DNA of 60,005 nucleotides from Actinoplanes palleronii. GTDB taxonomy: Bacteria > Actinomycetota > Actinomycetes > Mycobacteriales > Micromonosporaceae. Position 1 is the first letter of the stretch. Each line of letters opens with the position of its first letter. The notes beneath the pieces are model-generated. The model was not told the DNA's origin. It did no database searches and was given only the letters and a program-made list of their open reading frames with translations. Both the position numbers and the translations under genes were made by a program. Of the stretch, positions 43,465-51,754 are shown piece by piece. The DNA is taken from the NCBI RefSeq assembly GCF_016862315.1, contig NZ_BOMS01000016.1:1-60005 (forward strand), written 5' to 3'.

Positions 43465-43485
43465 AGCCGCGGCCCGGCCGCGGCT
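43465..43485. terminator. Terminator-like palindrome between ispH and rmuC
   Basis: Arms AGCCGCGGCC and GGCCGCGGCT are perfectly complementary around a single base. The palindrome lies in the 24 bases between the two convergent stops and reaches the rmuC stop codon. Confidence 0.6.
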
Positions 43486-44620
43486 AACTGAATTCCGGCG
43501 CCTGGGGCTGCCGCGGAGCCACCTCCACCTGGGGTGGCTGCGGCAGCTCCTCGTCCGAGACCCCCATCTCGGCGAGTTTGCGCGCGCTGACCAGCACCCG
43601 GGACTCCAGCGAGCCGACCGCCTTGTTGTACGCGCTGACCGCCCCGTTCAGCGACACCCCGAGCCGGCTCACGTGGTCACCGAGGGTCGCCAGCCGGGCG
43701 TAGAGCTCCCGGCCCAGGGTGTGCACGGCGACCGCGTTGCCGGTCAGTTTCTCCTGCCGCCAGGCGAACGCGACGGTGCGCAGCATCGCGACCAGCGTCG
43801 CCGGGGTGGCCAGCACCACGTTGCGGCGGAACGCGTACTCCATCAGCACCGGGTCCCGCTGCAACGCCGCGTCCAGGAACGGGTCGGCCGGCACGAACAG
43901 CACCACGAAGTCCGGTGTCGACGCGAACGCCGTCCAGTACTCCTTCGCCGACAGCGCGTCCACATGCGCCCGCAGGTGCCGGGCGTGCTGGTCCAGGTGC
44001 AGATCCCGGTCCCGCTCGTCGCGGGCCTCCATCGCGGACAGATAACCCTCCAGCGGCGCCTTCGCGTCCACCACCACGGTGCGCCCGCCGTGCAGCCGGA
44101 CCACCATGTCGGGCCGGACGCCCTGGTGGTCGGTCTCGCCGCTGACCTGCTCGCCGAAGTCGCAGTGCTCCAGCAGCCCGGCCGCCTCCACGATCCGGCG
44201 CAGCTGGTGCTCACCCCAGCGGCCACGCACCTGCGGGGTACGCAGCGCGGACACCAGCTGCCGGGTCTCGCCGCGCAGCTCGGTGGAGACCACACCCATC
44301 GCCCGGACCTGCTCGCGCAGCTCGGCGTACGCGTCGATCCGCTCGTGCTCCAGGTCGGCGACCCGCTGCTCGTACCGTCGCAGGGTGTCCTGCAGTGGCG
44401 CGACGGCCCGGGCCACCGCCTCCTGCGACTGGGCGGTCGACTCGTAGGCCAGCGCGCGCATCGACTGTTCCAGCCGGTGCTCGCCGTCGCGGGTCGCGGC
44501 CACCGTCGCCTCCAGCCGGGCGATGTCGGCGGCGGCACGGGCCCTCGCGGCCAACCAGCCGAGGGCGGCGCCGGCCGCGAGGCAGACCAGGATCACAGCG
44601 AGCGTCGAGTACGTCACCAT
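43484..44620 (-). CDS. rmuC: DNA recombination protein RmuC
   Basis: A 378-residue RmuC-family protein: N-terminal membrane helix (TLAVILVCLAAGAALGWLA), coiled coil to about residue 110, then the nuclease-like core with VRGRWGEHQLRRIVEAAGL, VRPDMVVRLHGGRTVVVDAK, APLEGYLSAMEA, and FVVLFVPADPFLDAAL. RmuC limits inversions at short inverted repeats. The start is the ATG at 44620, or the GTG next to it at 44617, which has CAATCT six bases upstream. It is divergent from the 44672 gene. Confidence 0.9.
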   Translation of the reverse strand: MVTYSTLAVILVCLAAGAALGWLAARARAAADIARLEATVAATRDGEHRLEQSMRALAYESTAQSQEAVARAVAPLQDTLRRYEQRVADLEHERIDAYAELREQVRAMGVVSTELRGETRQLVSALRTPQVRGRWGEHQLRRIVEAAGLLEHCDFGEQVSGETDHQGVRPDMVVRLHGGRTVVVDAKAPLEGYLSAMEARDERDRDLHLDQHARHLRAHVDALSAKEYWTAFASTPDFVVLFVPADPFLDAALQRDPVLMEYAFRRNVVLATPATLVAMLRTVAFAWRQEKLTGNAVAVHTLGRELYARLATLGDHVSRLGVSLNGAVSAYNKAVGSLESRVLVSARKLAEMGVSDEELPQPPQVEVAPRQPQAPEFS

Positions 44621-44671
44621 CGCAGATTGCCAGAACAACGCCACAAGACCACCGGGAGTACCTTGGGAAAC

Positions 44672-45475
44672 ATGAACGGCGTGTTGCTCATCCTGGCCAT
44701 CGTCGCGATCGTCGCCCTGATCGTCGCCGGCGTTCAACGTGGCGGCGGCAAACTGAAGCAGACCCAGCTCGAGGACGCCCGCGCCGACGCGCAGCGGTGG
44801 TACGAGCGACTCGGCGGCCAGGTGCTGAACCTGCACGCCGAGGACCCGGCCGCGCGGCAGGCGCTGGCCGACGCGAGCGAGCGGTACAACGCCGCCGGCG
44901 GCCAGTTGCAGCAGGCCACCACGGTGCGGCAGTTCGAGCTGGCCCGGGAGTCGGCCCTGGAGGGCCTGGCGTACGTGCGGGCCGGCCGGGTGGCGATGGG
45001 CCTCGACCCGGGCCCGGACGTGCCGCCGCTGGCCGCGTCCCGTGGCTCCGGCCATCTCACCCAGGACCGTGAGGTCAGCGTGCAGGGCCACGCGTACCGG
45101 GCCGGCCCGCAGCCCGGACCGGACACTCCGTACTACTACCCCGGCGGCCGGGTGCAGGGCCGTCCGGTGCCGTCCGGCTGGTATTCGACGCCGGTCTGGA
45201 AGACCGCGCTCGGCACCGGCGCCGGTGTGCTCGGCGGCATGCTGATCTTCGACGCGCTGTTCTCGCCGTCCTTCGGTGACGTCGGCGCGTTCGCCGACGG
45301 CTCCTACGCCGACGGTTACCAGGACGGGATCGCCGACGGCGGCGACGTCGGTGGTGACGGCGGCGGCGACGTGAACAGCCTCGGCGACGTCGGCGGTGGT
45401 GGCGGCGACTGGGGTGGCGGCGACTTCGGCGGCGGGGACTTCGGCGGCGGCGATTTCGGCGGCGGCGACTTCTAG
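44672..45475 (+). CDS. Membrane protein with Gly/Asp-rich repeat tail
   Basis: A 267-residue protein of unknown function. An N-terminal helix (GVLLILAIVAIVALIVAG) is followed by a short helical domain (about 30-110), a Pro/Tyr linker, a second hydrophobic stretch (TALGTGAGVLGGMLIFDALF) and a tail of GGGDF repeats. Tails of this kind occur in several membrane proteins but do not define a family. TACCTT (44659-44664) lies seven bases before the ATG. It is flanked by rmuC on the opposite strand and a terminator hairpin downstream. Confidence 0.7.
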   Translation: MNGVLLILAIVAIVALIVAGVQRGGGKLKQTQLEDARADAQRWYERLGGQVLNLHAEDPAARQALADASERYNAAGGQLQQATTVRQFELARESALEGLAYVRAGRVAMGLDPGPDVPPLAASRGSGHLTQDREVSVQGHAYRAGPQPGPDTPYYYPGGRVQGRPVPSGWYSTPVWKTALGTGAGVLGGMLIFDALFSPSFGDVGAFADGSYADGYQDGIADGGDVGGDGGGDVNSLGDVGGGGGDWGGGDFGGGDFGGGDFGGGDF

Positions 45476-45492
45476 GTCGTTCTCACCAGGGA

Positions 45493-45518
45493 GAAGGCGG
45501 GCCCTCGGGCCCGCCTTC
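45493..45518. terminator. Terminator hairpin after the Gly/Asp-rich gene
   Basis: Arms GAAGGCGGGCCC and GGGCCCGCCTTC pair perfectly over 12 bases with a two-base TC loop, followed by GGTCTTTC. It serves the plus-strand gene ending at 45475 and the convergent gene at 45525. Confidence 0.8.
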
Positions 45519-45524
45519 GGTCTT

Positions 45525-46106
45525 TCACCAGGGTTGCGGTGGGTGGGCGTCGACGGTCGGTCTCGGGTACGGGTGGAGGCGCCGGACGAGTTCCCGCCGC
45601 AGCGCCCGGGCACCCGGCCAGATCTGCGACAGGTCGGCCACGAACGCCGGCCCGCGCGCCGTCTCGGTCAGCGGCGGCCAGCCCTCGGCCGGCCCCTGCA
45701 CCGGGTGCACGGTGTCCATGTCCACCGGGGTCACCTCGAGCACGGTGCGCAGGCCGCTGCGCCGCACCGTCACGGCGGCCACGTCGTCCCAGGCCAGCAG
45801 CACCGGGTCGCTGCCCTGGGCGGCGAGTTCCAGGCCACCGGCCGAGATCCGTACCCAGGTGGTGAGCGCGGCCCGCGCGGACAGCGCGTAGAACGCGGCG
45901 ACCGCGGTCCCGACGACGACCGCCTGCAGCGCGGTCACCCACCACGGGTCCCCGGTGTCCCGCGCGATCCACCCCACGATCGGGGAGACCGCCAGGTACG
46001 ACAGCATCAGCATGGCGAACACCGCGACGAACGTCCGGCCCGGCGACGACCGGAACAACGTGCTGTCCCCGGCCGGCGCCTCGACCTCCTCTGGGGCGAT
46101 CGGCAT
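45525..46106 (-). CDS. Membrane protein with PH-like domain
   Basis: A 193-residue protein: two membrane helices (TFVAVFAMLMLSYLAVSPIV and VTALQAVVVGTAVAAFYAL), then a domain with TTWVRISAGGLELAAQGSD and AWDDVAAVTVRRSGLRTVLE that reads like a bacterial PH domain, and a tail with WPGARALRRELVRRLHP. It is a conserved-looking hypothetical, and its role is unknown. AGGAGG stands very close to the ATG, so the start is not fully certain. Confidence 0.65.
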   Translation of the reverse strand: MPIAPEEVEAPAGDSTLFRSSPGRTFVAVFAMLMLSYLAVSPIVGWIARDTGDPWWVTALQAVVVGTAVAAFYALSARAALTTWVRISAGGLELAAQGSDPVLLAWDDVAAVTVRRSGLRTVLEVTPVDMDTVHPVQGPAEGWPPLTETARGPAFVADLSQIWPGARALRRELVRRLHPYPRPTVDAHPPQPW

Positions 46107-46278
46107 GCCTCCTATGGTGGACCGAAACCCGGCCCCGGCTCCCCGGATCCCGGCTTTTGCCGCCCCGGACCCGCGCAGCCGGTAGGGCCCGTCCCGGACC
46201 CCGGCCGCCGTCTCGGACGCCGTCCGGAACCGGCCCGGGGTGGCCGCGCCCGGCTAGCCTCGGAGCGCGGAGGTTCCG

Positions 46279-47541
46279 GTGACCGACGACTCCGCGGGTC
46301 TGACCATCCAGCCGCTGTACGTGCTCTGCGACGTCTCCGGTGCGCTGTCCGATCGGGGCCGGGCCACCGTCGACCTGCTGCTCGCGCACCTGGCCGAGCA
46401 GCTCACCGCGGATCCCGGCCTGGCCGACGCGGTCCGCTGGAGCGTCGAGCTGCACACCGGCGACGGCGACCTGGTCCCGCTGATGCAGCTCCAGCAGGCC
46501 GACGCCGCGCTCCGCCCGCCCCGCCTCGCCACCCTGCCCGCCGGCCGGTCCACCGCCGCGCCCCGGCTCGCCGCCGCACTGCTCGCCCTGCGCCGGCTGA
46601 TCCGCAGCGACATCACCATGCTGGAGGACGACACCGCGGACGTGCGCACCCCGTGCCTCGTGGTGATCACTACCGGCCACGCGGCCGACGAGCCGCACGA
46701 GCGGGCCGCCGCCCTCGACAGCCTGCTCACCGGCACCCTGCACGCCGACGAGACCCGGGACTGGGCGCCGCGGGTGCTGCTGGTCCCGCTGCCCGGCGCG
46801 GACTTCGGCCTGCTCGCCGAGCTCGGCGCGGGGCGCGACGTCGAGGTCGCGATCGCGGGCGCCGACGACACCCTGACCGGCGTCGCTCGCCGGGCGGTCG
46901 GCGCGGTCCGCCGGTCACTGGGGTCCGGCGTTCCGCGGATCTCCTACGACCGATGGGTGGTCCGGGAGGATCAACTGCTTCTCGGGTACGGCCAGCGCCA
47001 CGCCCCGCTCACCGACCTGCTGCAGGCCGGCGACCCCGGCACGGGGCATCCCGGGCCGCTCGTCTACCGCCGGTTCCTCGACCCGGGGCAGCCGTTCGCC
47101 CCGCTGCTGCGGATGGTCGCGCTGCGCGGGCACGCCGGCGAGCTCACCGCCCGGATGCTCTGGCCGGTCCGGCTCGTGGTCGGCGCCGGCGCGACCGCGG
47201 TCACCGGCCTGCTCGCCCCGGACGTGCCGGCCCGCCGCTACGACGGTGAGCTCGGGCAGGCCCCGCCCGGCGACCGGCTCCGGCTGCGTGCCGCCGTCCG
47301 CGATCTGATCGAGCTGGCGCACCGGCACGACGTGCGGCTCGGCGCGCACGCGCTGGACTCGGCGCCCTACACGCTCGCTCCGTGCGTCGACGTGCTGGTG
47401 ACCGATTGCGACGCGGTGCGCGTACGGGAAAGCGGTGATCCGGCCTGGCGCGACGCGGACCTGAACTGGCTCGCGGCCTGGACCCCGGCGGCCCCGCCGC
47501 TCCCGCAGCCCTGGCACCCACCCGGTCCCGGCACGGCCTGA
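46279..47541 (+). CDS. vWA domain fused to a degenerate kinase domain (pseudokinase)
   Basis: A 420-residue protein. The first 200 residues form a von Willebrand A domain: IQPLYVLCDVSGALSDRG takes the place of the DxSxS metal site, and CLVVITTGHAADEP is a later strand-loop. The second half aligns by eye with the kinase-like protein at 47620: ARMLWPVRLVV against ARIIWPLRVVV, AHRHDVRLGAHALDS against MHRQNVVVGDVSGRN, and VLVTDCDAVRV against VLVVDVDSARV. The nucleotide-binding Lys is Arg (VYRRF for VYKRY), and catalytic Asp and Asn are lost. It probably acts as a scaffold. It is convergent with the kinase gene. GGAGG lies six bases before the GTG start. Confidence 0.65.
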   Translation: MTDDSAGLTIQPLYVLCDVSGALSDRGRATVDLLLAHLAEQLTADPGLADAVRWSVELHTGDGDLVPLMQLQQADAALRPPRLATLPAGRSTAAPRLAAALLALRRLIRSDITMLEDDTADVRTPCLVVITTGHAADEPHERAAALDSLLTGTLHADETRDWAPRVLLVPLPGADFGLLAELGAGRDVEVAIAGADDTLTGVARRAVGAVRRSLGSGVPRISYDRWVVREDQLLLGYGQRHAPLTDLLQAGDPGTGHPGPLVYRRFLDPGQPFAPLLRMVALRGHAGELTARMLWPVRLVVGAGATAVTGLLAPDVPARRYDGELGQAPPGDRLRLRAAVRDLIELAHRHDVRLGAHALDSAPYTLAPCVDVLVTDCDAVRVRESGDPAWRDADLNWLAAWTPAAPPLPQPWHPPGPGTA

Positions 47542-47619
47542 GCCCGCGCGGCCCGTGGGTGTGGCAGCCACCCGGTCACCAGCCCTGCCCGCCGGTCCGT
47601 GGGTGTGGCAGTCGCCCGG

Positions 47620-48696
47620 TCACCCGCGGGTCCAGCCCTGCCCGTCGGTCCATTCCCAGTCGCCGCTCACCGGTCGCTCGCTGTTCCGGCTGGTTCGCAG
47701 GGGTGCCTCCGGCTCGGGGAGGCACCCCTGCGAACCAGCCGGGTGCAGCGCCTCATACCAGTCGCGCATCGCCGGGCGGTCCCGTCCTGCCGGTGACAGG
47801 CTCGCGTCGAGCAGTGCCGCGGCCTGCGCACCCGCTCGCTCCCGGAGGATCCGGTGTGCGCCGGCCGGGTCCCGGCGGACCGCGGCACCCCGCCCGTTGG
47901 CGAGGATCCGCGCCGCCATCAGGGCGAACTTGTAGACGTCGGTCGTCGTGCTCTGGACCGCCCAGCGGGCCCGCAGCCGGTCGTGGGCGTCGGTGTCGGC
48001 CGGGTCCAGCCGGGCCAGCTCGGCGCTCGCGGCCAGGGCTTCCGGCGGCTGCCAGTTCGGCGTGTGCGGCTGCATCCCGAACACCGCGCGCGTGCCCCGC
48101 ACCCGGGCACTGTCCACATCGACCACCAGCACCGACGGCCGGGCCGGATCCGGGTCGTAGATGATGTTGCGGCCGGAGACGTCGCCGACCACCACGTTCT
48201 GCCGGTGCATCATCGCGTAGGCCCCGGCGACCGCCCGGATCAGCCGCAGCCGGTCACCGGCGTCGACGGGTGGCAGGCCGGTGCGCCGCGCGGTCGCGTC
48301 GTCGCCGAACAGGGTCTCGATCTCCCGGGGTTTGCGGTGCAGACCGCCGGACCGCTTGCGGAAATCCTGGAAGTAGCGGTCCGGGATGAGCCGCATGAGT
48401 ACGCCGTCGGCCGCGCCGTCCTCGTCGACGACGACGCGCAGCGGCCAGATGATCCGGGCGTCCCAGGTGGCCCGTTGCGCGTCCGGCAGCCGGTCCCGGA
48501 ACCTGACGAACCCCGACAGCCCGCCGGCCAGCGACGGCCCGGCGCGGCGCTTCGTCGCGCCGGTGTATCGCTTGTAGACGAACCGGCTGCCGGGCAGGTC
48601 GGGGAGCCGCAGGTCGGGGGCGAGGAAGACGGTGGCGGTGCCACCCCGGGCGAGCTGCTCCAGCCGCCCGAGACGCCGCAGCGGCAGCTCACTCAT
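47620..48696 (-). CDS. Divergent protein kinase (YegI/TerY-P triad type)
   Basis: A 358-residue kinase-fold protein that keeps key residues in unusual motifs: LARGGTATVFLA as glycine loop, SRFVYKRYTG with the Lys, VVVGDVSGRNIIY as catalytic loop (Asp and Asn kept, HRD replaced), and VLVVDVDSAR for DFG. GMQPHTPNWQPPEAL stands for the APE region. It overlaps the PP2C gene by eight bases, and a vWA gene follows upstream, as in the kinase/PP2C/vWA triads. Near its end, residues encoded by 47688-47740 come from a hairpin repeat inserted in frame; the short tail DWEWTDGQGW follows. Confidence 0.78.
   Translation of the reverse strand: MSELPLRRLGRLEQLARGGTATVFLAPDLRLPDLPGSRFVYKRYTGATKRRAGPSLAGGLSGFVRFRDRLPDAQRATWDARIIWPLRVVVDEDGAADGVLMRLIPDRYFQDFRKRSGGLHRKPREIETLFGDDATARRTGLPPVDAGDRLRLIRAVAGAYAMMHRQNVVVGDVSGRNIIYDPDPARPSVLVVDVDSARVRGTRAVFGMQPHTPNWQPPEALAASAELARLDPADTDAHDRLRARWAVQSTTTDVYKFALMAARILANGRGAAVRRDPAGAHRILRERAGAQAAALLDASLSPAGRDRPAMRDWYEALHPAGSQGCLPEPEAPLRTSRNSERPVSGDWEWTDGQGWTRG
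47688..47740. repeat. Long-hairpin repeat H, copy 4, inside a coding sequence
   Basis: Arms GGCTGGTTCGCAGGGGTG and CACCCCTGCGAACCAGCC are perfectly complementary, with a second stem CCTCCGGCTC / GGGGAGG in the loop. It lies about 70 bases from the 3' end of the kinase-like gene and is read through in frame. Confidence 0.88.
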
Positions 48697-49909
48697 CGGC
48701 GTCCGGCCCGGGGTGCCGGGCGGCGTCCCGGGCGCCGGTGTGTGGTCCGGCGTTCCGGCCGGTGTCCTGGTCGTCGGGGTGTGGTCCGGGTTTTCGGGCG
48801 GGGTCCCGGGCGGCGGGGGTTGCCGGCCAGAGGACGACGGCGGTGCGGTCGTCGGTGAACGACTTGCGGAGGAACGCGACCTGCTGCGCGAACGCCAGCG
48901 GATCCGGCGGCGCCGCCCACCGGGTGCGCAGGAAGTCGGCGACCGAACCCGCGCCGGAGCCGAACGGGTCGCCGAGCCCGTCCGTCATCACCAGCAGCAC
49001 CTGGCCCGGGAACAGGTAGAACGCGTTCGGCGCGACCCGGACGTCGGCGGGCAGCGAGCGCACCCCGCTCGAGAAGATCGCCGCGCCGTCGTTCTTCACC
49101 GCGGTCAGCGGCAGCCACGCGCCGCCGGTGAGCAGGAACGCGGCGGAGTCACCGGACAGATTGGCCAGCATGGCGCGGTGGCCGCCGTTCGGGGCGGGCT
49201 CGGTCTCGACGGCGAACGCCAGCGCGGTCGCCGACATGACCGCCCGCACCTGCTCGAACGTCAGCGCCGGCGGGGCGGTCGTTTCTGGCCCCGCCGTCGT
49301 GGTCTTCGTCAGGAATGGGCGGGCCAGGTCGGCCACCGCGTCGTTGGCTGCTGTGACCGTTGGTGACCAGGGCAGTTCGGCCGCCCAGCCGGCCGCGCCG
49401 GGTGGTGGTGGGTCCGCCACCAGGTGGTCGATCAGGGACTGGGCGACGATCTCGCAGATCACGGCGGCGGCCTCGTGCGACCGCTTCGCGGCCGACACCC
49501 CGTCCGCGACGCAGCCGGCCAGCCAGCGCTGATCCCGGGTGAACCGGACCGCGTACGCGTCCTGTCGCGGTTCGCCGCGCTCCTGGTGACCAGCCCCGCG
49601 TACCGACGTGGCGCGGAACGTCAGGTGGCCCGCCTCCGCGCCGTCGATGACGATGTCGGGTGGGGGAGTGCGGAACATCCGGGGTACGCGGGCACGTATC
49701 GCGGGCTGCCGGCCGGGGTCACCGACCACCCAGCGCCGGTTGTCGTGCCGGGCCCAGGGCGGTGGACGGCCCTGCTCGTCGTACCCGATGGTTGGCTCGT
49801 CGGTCGTCTCCAGCAGCGGTCGTTCCCGGTCAGCGGTGGTCTCCGGCAGCGGTCGTTCCCGGTCAGCGGGCGTCTTCGTCGGGGGTGGTCGTCCCTGCTC
49901 GTCGGTCAC
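48689..49909 (-). CDS. PP2C-type protein phosphatase
   Basis: A 406-residue protein. After a Pro/Arg-rich N-terminus of about 100 residues, the PP2C domain shows RGEPRQDAYAVRF (for GxxRxxNED), GCVADGVSAAKRSHEAA (metal Asp), LLVMTDGLGDPFG and DDRTAVVLW. These are the metal-binding aspartates of the family, in the shorter variant found in triads with a kinase and vWA protein. It should reverse phosphorylation by the kinase, whose gene overlaps its end. The tail has PGPH/GP repeats and is disordered. The GTG at 49909 is 12 bases after the vWA gene. Confidence 0.82.
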   Translation of the reverse strand: MTDEQGRPPPTKTPADRERPLPETTADRERPLLETTDEPTIGYDEQGRPPPWARHDNRRWVVGDPGRQPAIRARVPRMFRTPPPDIVIDGAEAGHLTFRATSVRGAGHQERGEPRQDAYAVRFTRDQRWLAGCVADGVSAAKRSHEAAAVICEIVAQSLIDHLVADPPPPGAAGWAAELPWSPTVTAANDAVADLARPFLTKTTTAGPETTAPPALTFEQVRAVMSATALAFAVETEPAPNGGHRAMLANLSGDSAAFLLTGGAWLPLTAVKNDGAAIFSSGVRSLPADVRVAPNAFYLFPGQVLLVMTDGLGDPFGSGAGSVADFLRTRWAAPPDPLAFAQQVAFLRKSFTDDRTAVVLWPATPAARDPARKPGPHPDDQDTGRNAGPHTGARDAARHPGPDADE

Positions 49910-49921
49910 GGCGGGCGGCCG

Positions 49922-50641
49922 TCAGATCCAGTCGCCCAGGTCGTCGTCGTCCGGTGGCACGAAGCCGCCCGCGGCGCCGGCGTCGTTCACCGAGTTCGCC
50001 GACGCGACGATGCTGCTGATCAGGACGTCGGCGATCTGCCGGATCGCGGTCGCGGCGTCACCCGCGCCGCCGTAGACATAACTGCGCATCGGCTTGCCGC
50101 CGGTGCCGGGCTTCGGGTGGACCCACGGTTCCAGTGAGTCCCCCGGCAGCTCCGGCGTCACCCCGAACGGGATGATGTTCGGACGCCCGCGGAAACCCGG
50201 ATCGGTCAGCTCGGCGAACGCGGCCCGCACCTCCGGCACGGCGTCGGTCGGCGCCCCGTCCGTGACGAAGAAGACCGCCGGCCGGTAGACCTGGAACCCC
50301 TCGCCCCGCAACCGGGCCAGGTCGTGCCCGATGTCGTGCCGCAGCCGCCGGAACGCCGCCGCGTACGACGTGCCGCCCCTCGCGGTGAACTGCGGAATGG
50401 CCCGCACGTCCCGCAGGTCACCGAGCGGCAGCACGGTCCGCGCGTCATCCGCGAAATCCAGCGCGCCGAACCGCACCACGTCACCGAGCGTCGGGCTCTC
50501 CTCGATGGTGTCGATCACCTCGGGCAGGATCCGGTTCACCGCGTCCAGTGGCGCGCCGTCCATCGAGTACGACACGTCGACCAGCAGGTAGAAGGCCAGA
50601 GCGAGAGTGCGGTCGTCGGGCACCTGCGGGACATCGGACAT
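49922..50641 (-). CDS. vWA domain protein (TerY/YegL-like)
   Basis: A 239-residue single-domain vWA protein. The metal site is in LLVDVSYSMDGAPLDAVN (DxSxS), with ARGGTSYAAAFRRLRHD (Thr) and FFVTDGAPTDAVP (Asp) completing it. FGALDFADDARTVLPL and IIPFGVTPELPGDSLEP are typical of TerY-like proteins. It should recruit partners in a metal-dependent way; in known systems it is the third member of the kinase/phosphatase triad. AGGAGG stands just before the ATG at 50641. Three C-terminal Asp residues precede the end. Confidence 0.85.
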   Translation of the reverse strand: MSDVPQVPDDRTLALAFYLLVDVSYSMDGAPLDAVNRILPEVIDTIEESPTLGDVVRFGALDFADDARTVLPLGDLRDVRAIPQFTARGGTSYAAAFRRLRHDIGHDLARLRGEGFQVYRPAVFFVTDGAPTDAVPEVRAAFAELTDPGFRGRPNIIPFGVTPELPGDSLEPWVHPKPGTGGKPMRSYVYGGAGDAATAIRQIADVLISSIVASANSVNDAGAAGGFVPPDDDDLGDWI

Positions 50642-50739
50642 GGTTCCTCCTGCGCCGGGCGGGCGGGAACGGTCGCCGTTCAGCCTAGAAAGCGTGTGCA
50701 CGCGGCTTGCGTTTGTGTTGCGGGCCGGGCGTTCGCGGT

Positions 50740-50833
50740 GGGCGGGGCGTTTCATGCCGGGCTTTCGTGGAGGGCGGGGCGTTTCATGCCGGGCTTTCGT
50801 GGTGGGCCGGGCGTCTCATGGCGGGCCGGGCAG
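50740..50833. repeat. 32-bp tandem repeat before the vWA gene
   Basis: GGGCGGGGCGTTTCATGCCG plus GGCTTTCGTGG is present at 50740 and 50772, with a diverged third unit from 50804 that runs into the 3' end of the DA1-like gene. The region 50642-50739 holds no other element. Confidence 0.8.
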
Positions 50834-51556
50834 GGTGCCGTGGCGGCGGACGTGGTCGAGCATGCGGCGCACGCCGCCGATCCGGATCGCGGCGTCGCGG
50901 GCGGCCCGGAAGCCGTCGCCGTACACCGGATCCGGGTTGTGCGTGATCCGGCGGCGTTCCCACTCCGCCGGATCGCCCGGCTGATCCTTCAGCCAGGCGT
51001 GCGCCAGCAGTTCGCACAACCCCTCCTCGACCTGTGGCGACAGGTCACCGAAACCCTGCTGGGCCAGGTAGGCGTGCATCACCTCGTGCGCCACCACCAC
51101 CCCGAACCGCACCAGCGGCAGATCCCGGGCCACCATCAGGTCCATCACGTCGAGACCCGCGACGACGGTCAGCCCGTGCACCTCGCCGGGGCCGGTCAGC
51201 CGGTTCTGCAACTCGTCGCGGGGCACGAGGCGTACCCGCACCGGTGTCGTCGTCCGGATCGACAACGACCGGATCCGCGCCGCGATCGGCGGCAGCACCC
51301 GCTTCACGTCCTGCTGGGTCCGTACCGCGGTGGCTCCGCACCGCGGGCACAACGGCCAGTCCGTCCGCAACGCGAGATCCGCCGGGAGTCCACAGCAGAC
51401 GGCGGGCCGCTCGTGCGCGTGCCGCCGGCAGACCAGCTCACCGTTCGCCGTGACGAAACCGGTGAGCGTCATCAGCCGTCCGCAGGCGGCGCAGCGCGGC
51501 AGGATCACGCCCGCCACCCACGAACCGTCATGTCGCCTCACGTCACCGTCGGGCAC
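50816..51556 (-). CDS. DA1-like zinc metallopeptidase with LIM-type zinc domain
   Basis: A 246-residue protein. The N-terminal part has paired Cys and His: PRCAACGRLM, GELVCRRHAHE, CCGLP and PLCPRCGA, consistent with a LIM-like treble-clef zinc domain. The C-terminal part has VVAHEVMHAYLAQQGFGDLS followed by PQVEEGLCELLAHAWLKD. This pairing (HExMHA(W/Y)L, then VEEGxCxxLAHxWL) is the signature of DA1 peptidases, known from plants as ubiquitin-regulated proteases that also have a LIM domain. The active Glu and zinc ligands are intact. It heads the vWA/PP2C/kinase gene string. The GTG at 51556 is uncertain; 51541 is the alternative. Confidence 0.78.
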   Translation of the reverse strand: MPDGDVRRHDGSWVAGVILPRCAACGRLMTLTGFVTANGELVCRRHAHERPAVCCGLPADLALRTDWPLCPRCGATAVRTQQDVKRVLPPIAARIRSLSIRTTTPVRVRLVPRDELQNRLTGPGEVHGLTVVAGLDVMDLMVARDLPLVRFGVVVAHEVMHAYLAQQGFGDLSPQVEEGLCELLAHAWLKDQPGDPAEWERRRITHNPDPVYGDGFRAARDAAIRIGGVRRMLDHVRRHGTLPGPP

Positions 51557-51663
51557 CCCCGCCGCCCGCCAGTGTGCCGCCCACCCGCCACCGGCAAGCG
51601 GCCCCGGCTGGCGCTGGCGGCGGCCTGCTGCACCCCTCGCCGCGTCCTACCTGGACAAATAGC

Positions 51664-51745
51664 GGCCACCAGAACCAGCCGGGCGTCGCGGGCTGGTTCT
51701 GGTGGCCGTTGTGGGGGCTGATTAGGGCCGTGGTGTCCAGCTGGG
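51664..51745. repeat. Dispersed repeat E2 with perfect hairpin, left of E1 copy C
   Basis: GGCCACCAGAACCAGCC (51664-51680) and GGCTGGTTCTGGTGGCC (51691-51707) form a perfect 17-bp stem. The right arm continues as an E2 copy (CCGTTGTGGGGGCTGATTAG, GGCCGTGGTGTCCAGC). Positions 51557-51663 hold another partial E2 (CCGGCTGGCGCTGGCGGCGG) and no gene. Confidence 0.75.
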
Positions 51746-51754
51746 TGTGTCGCA

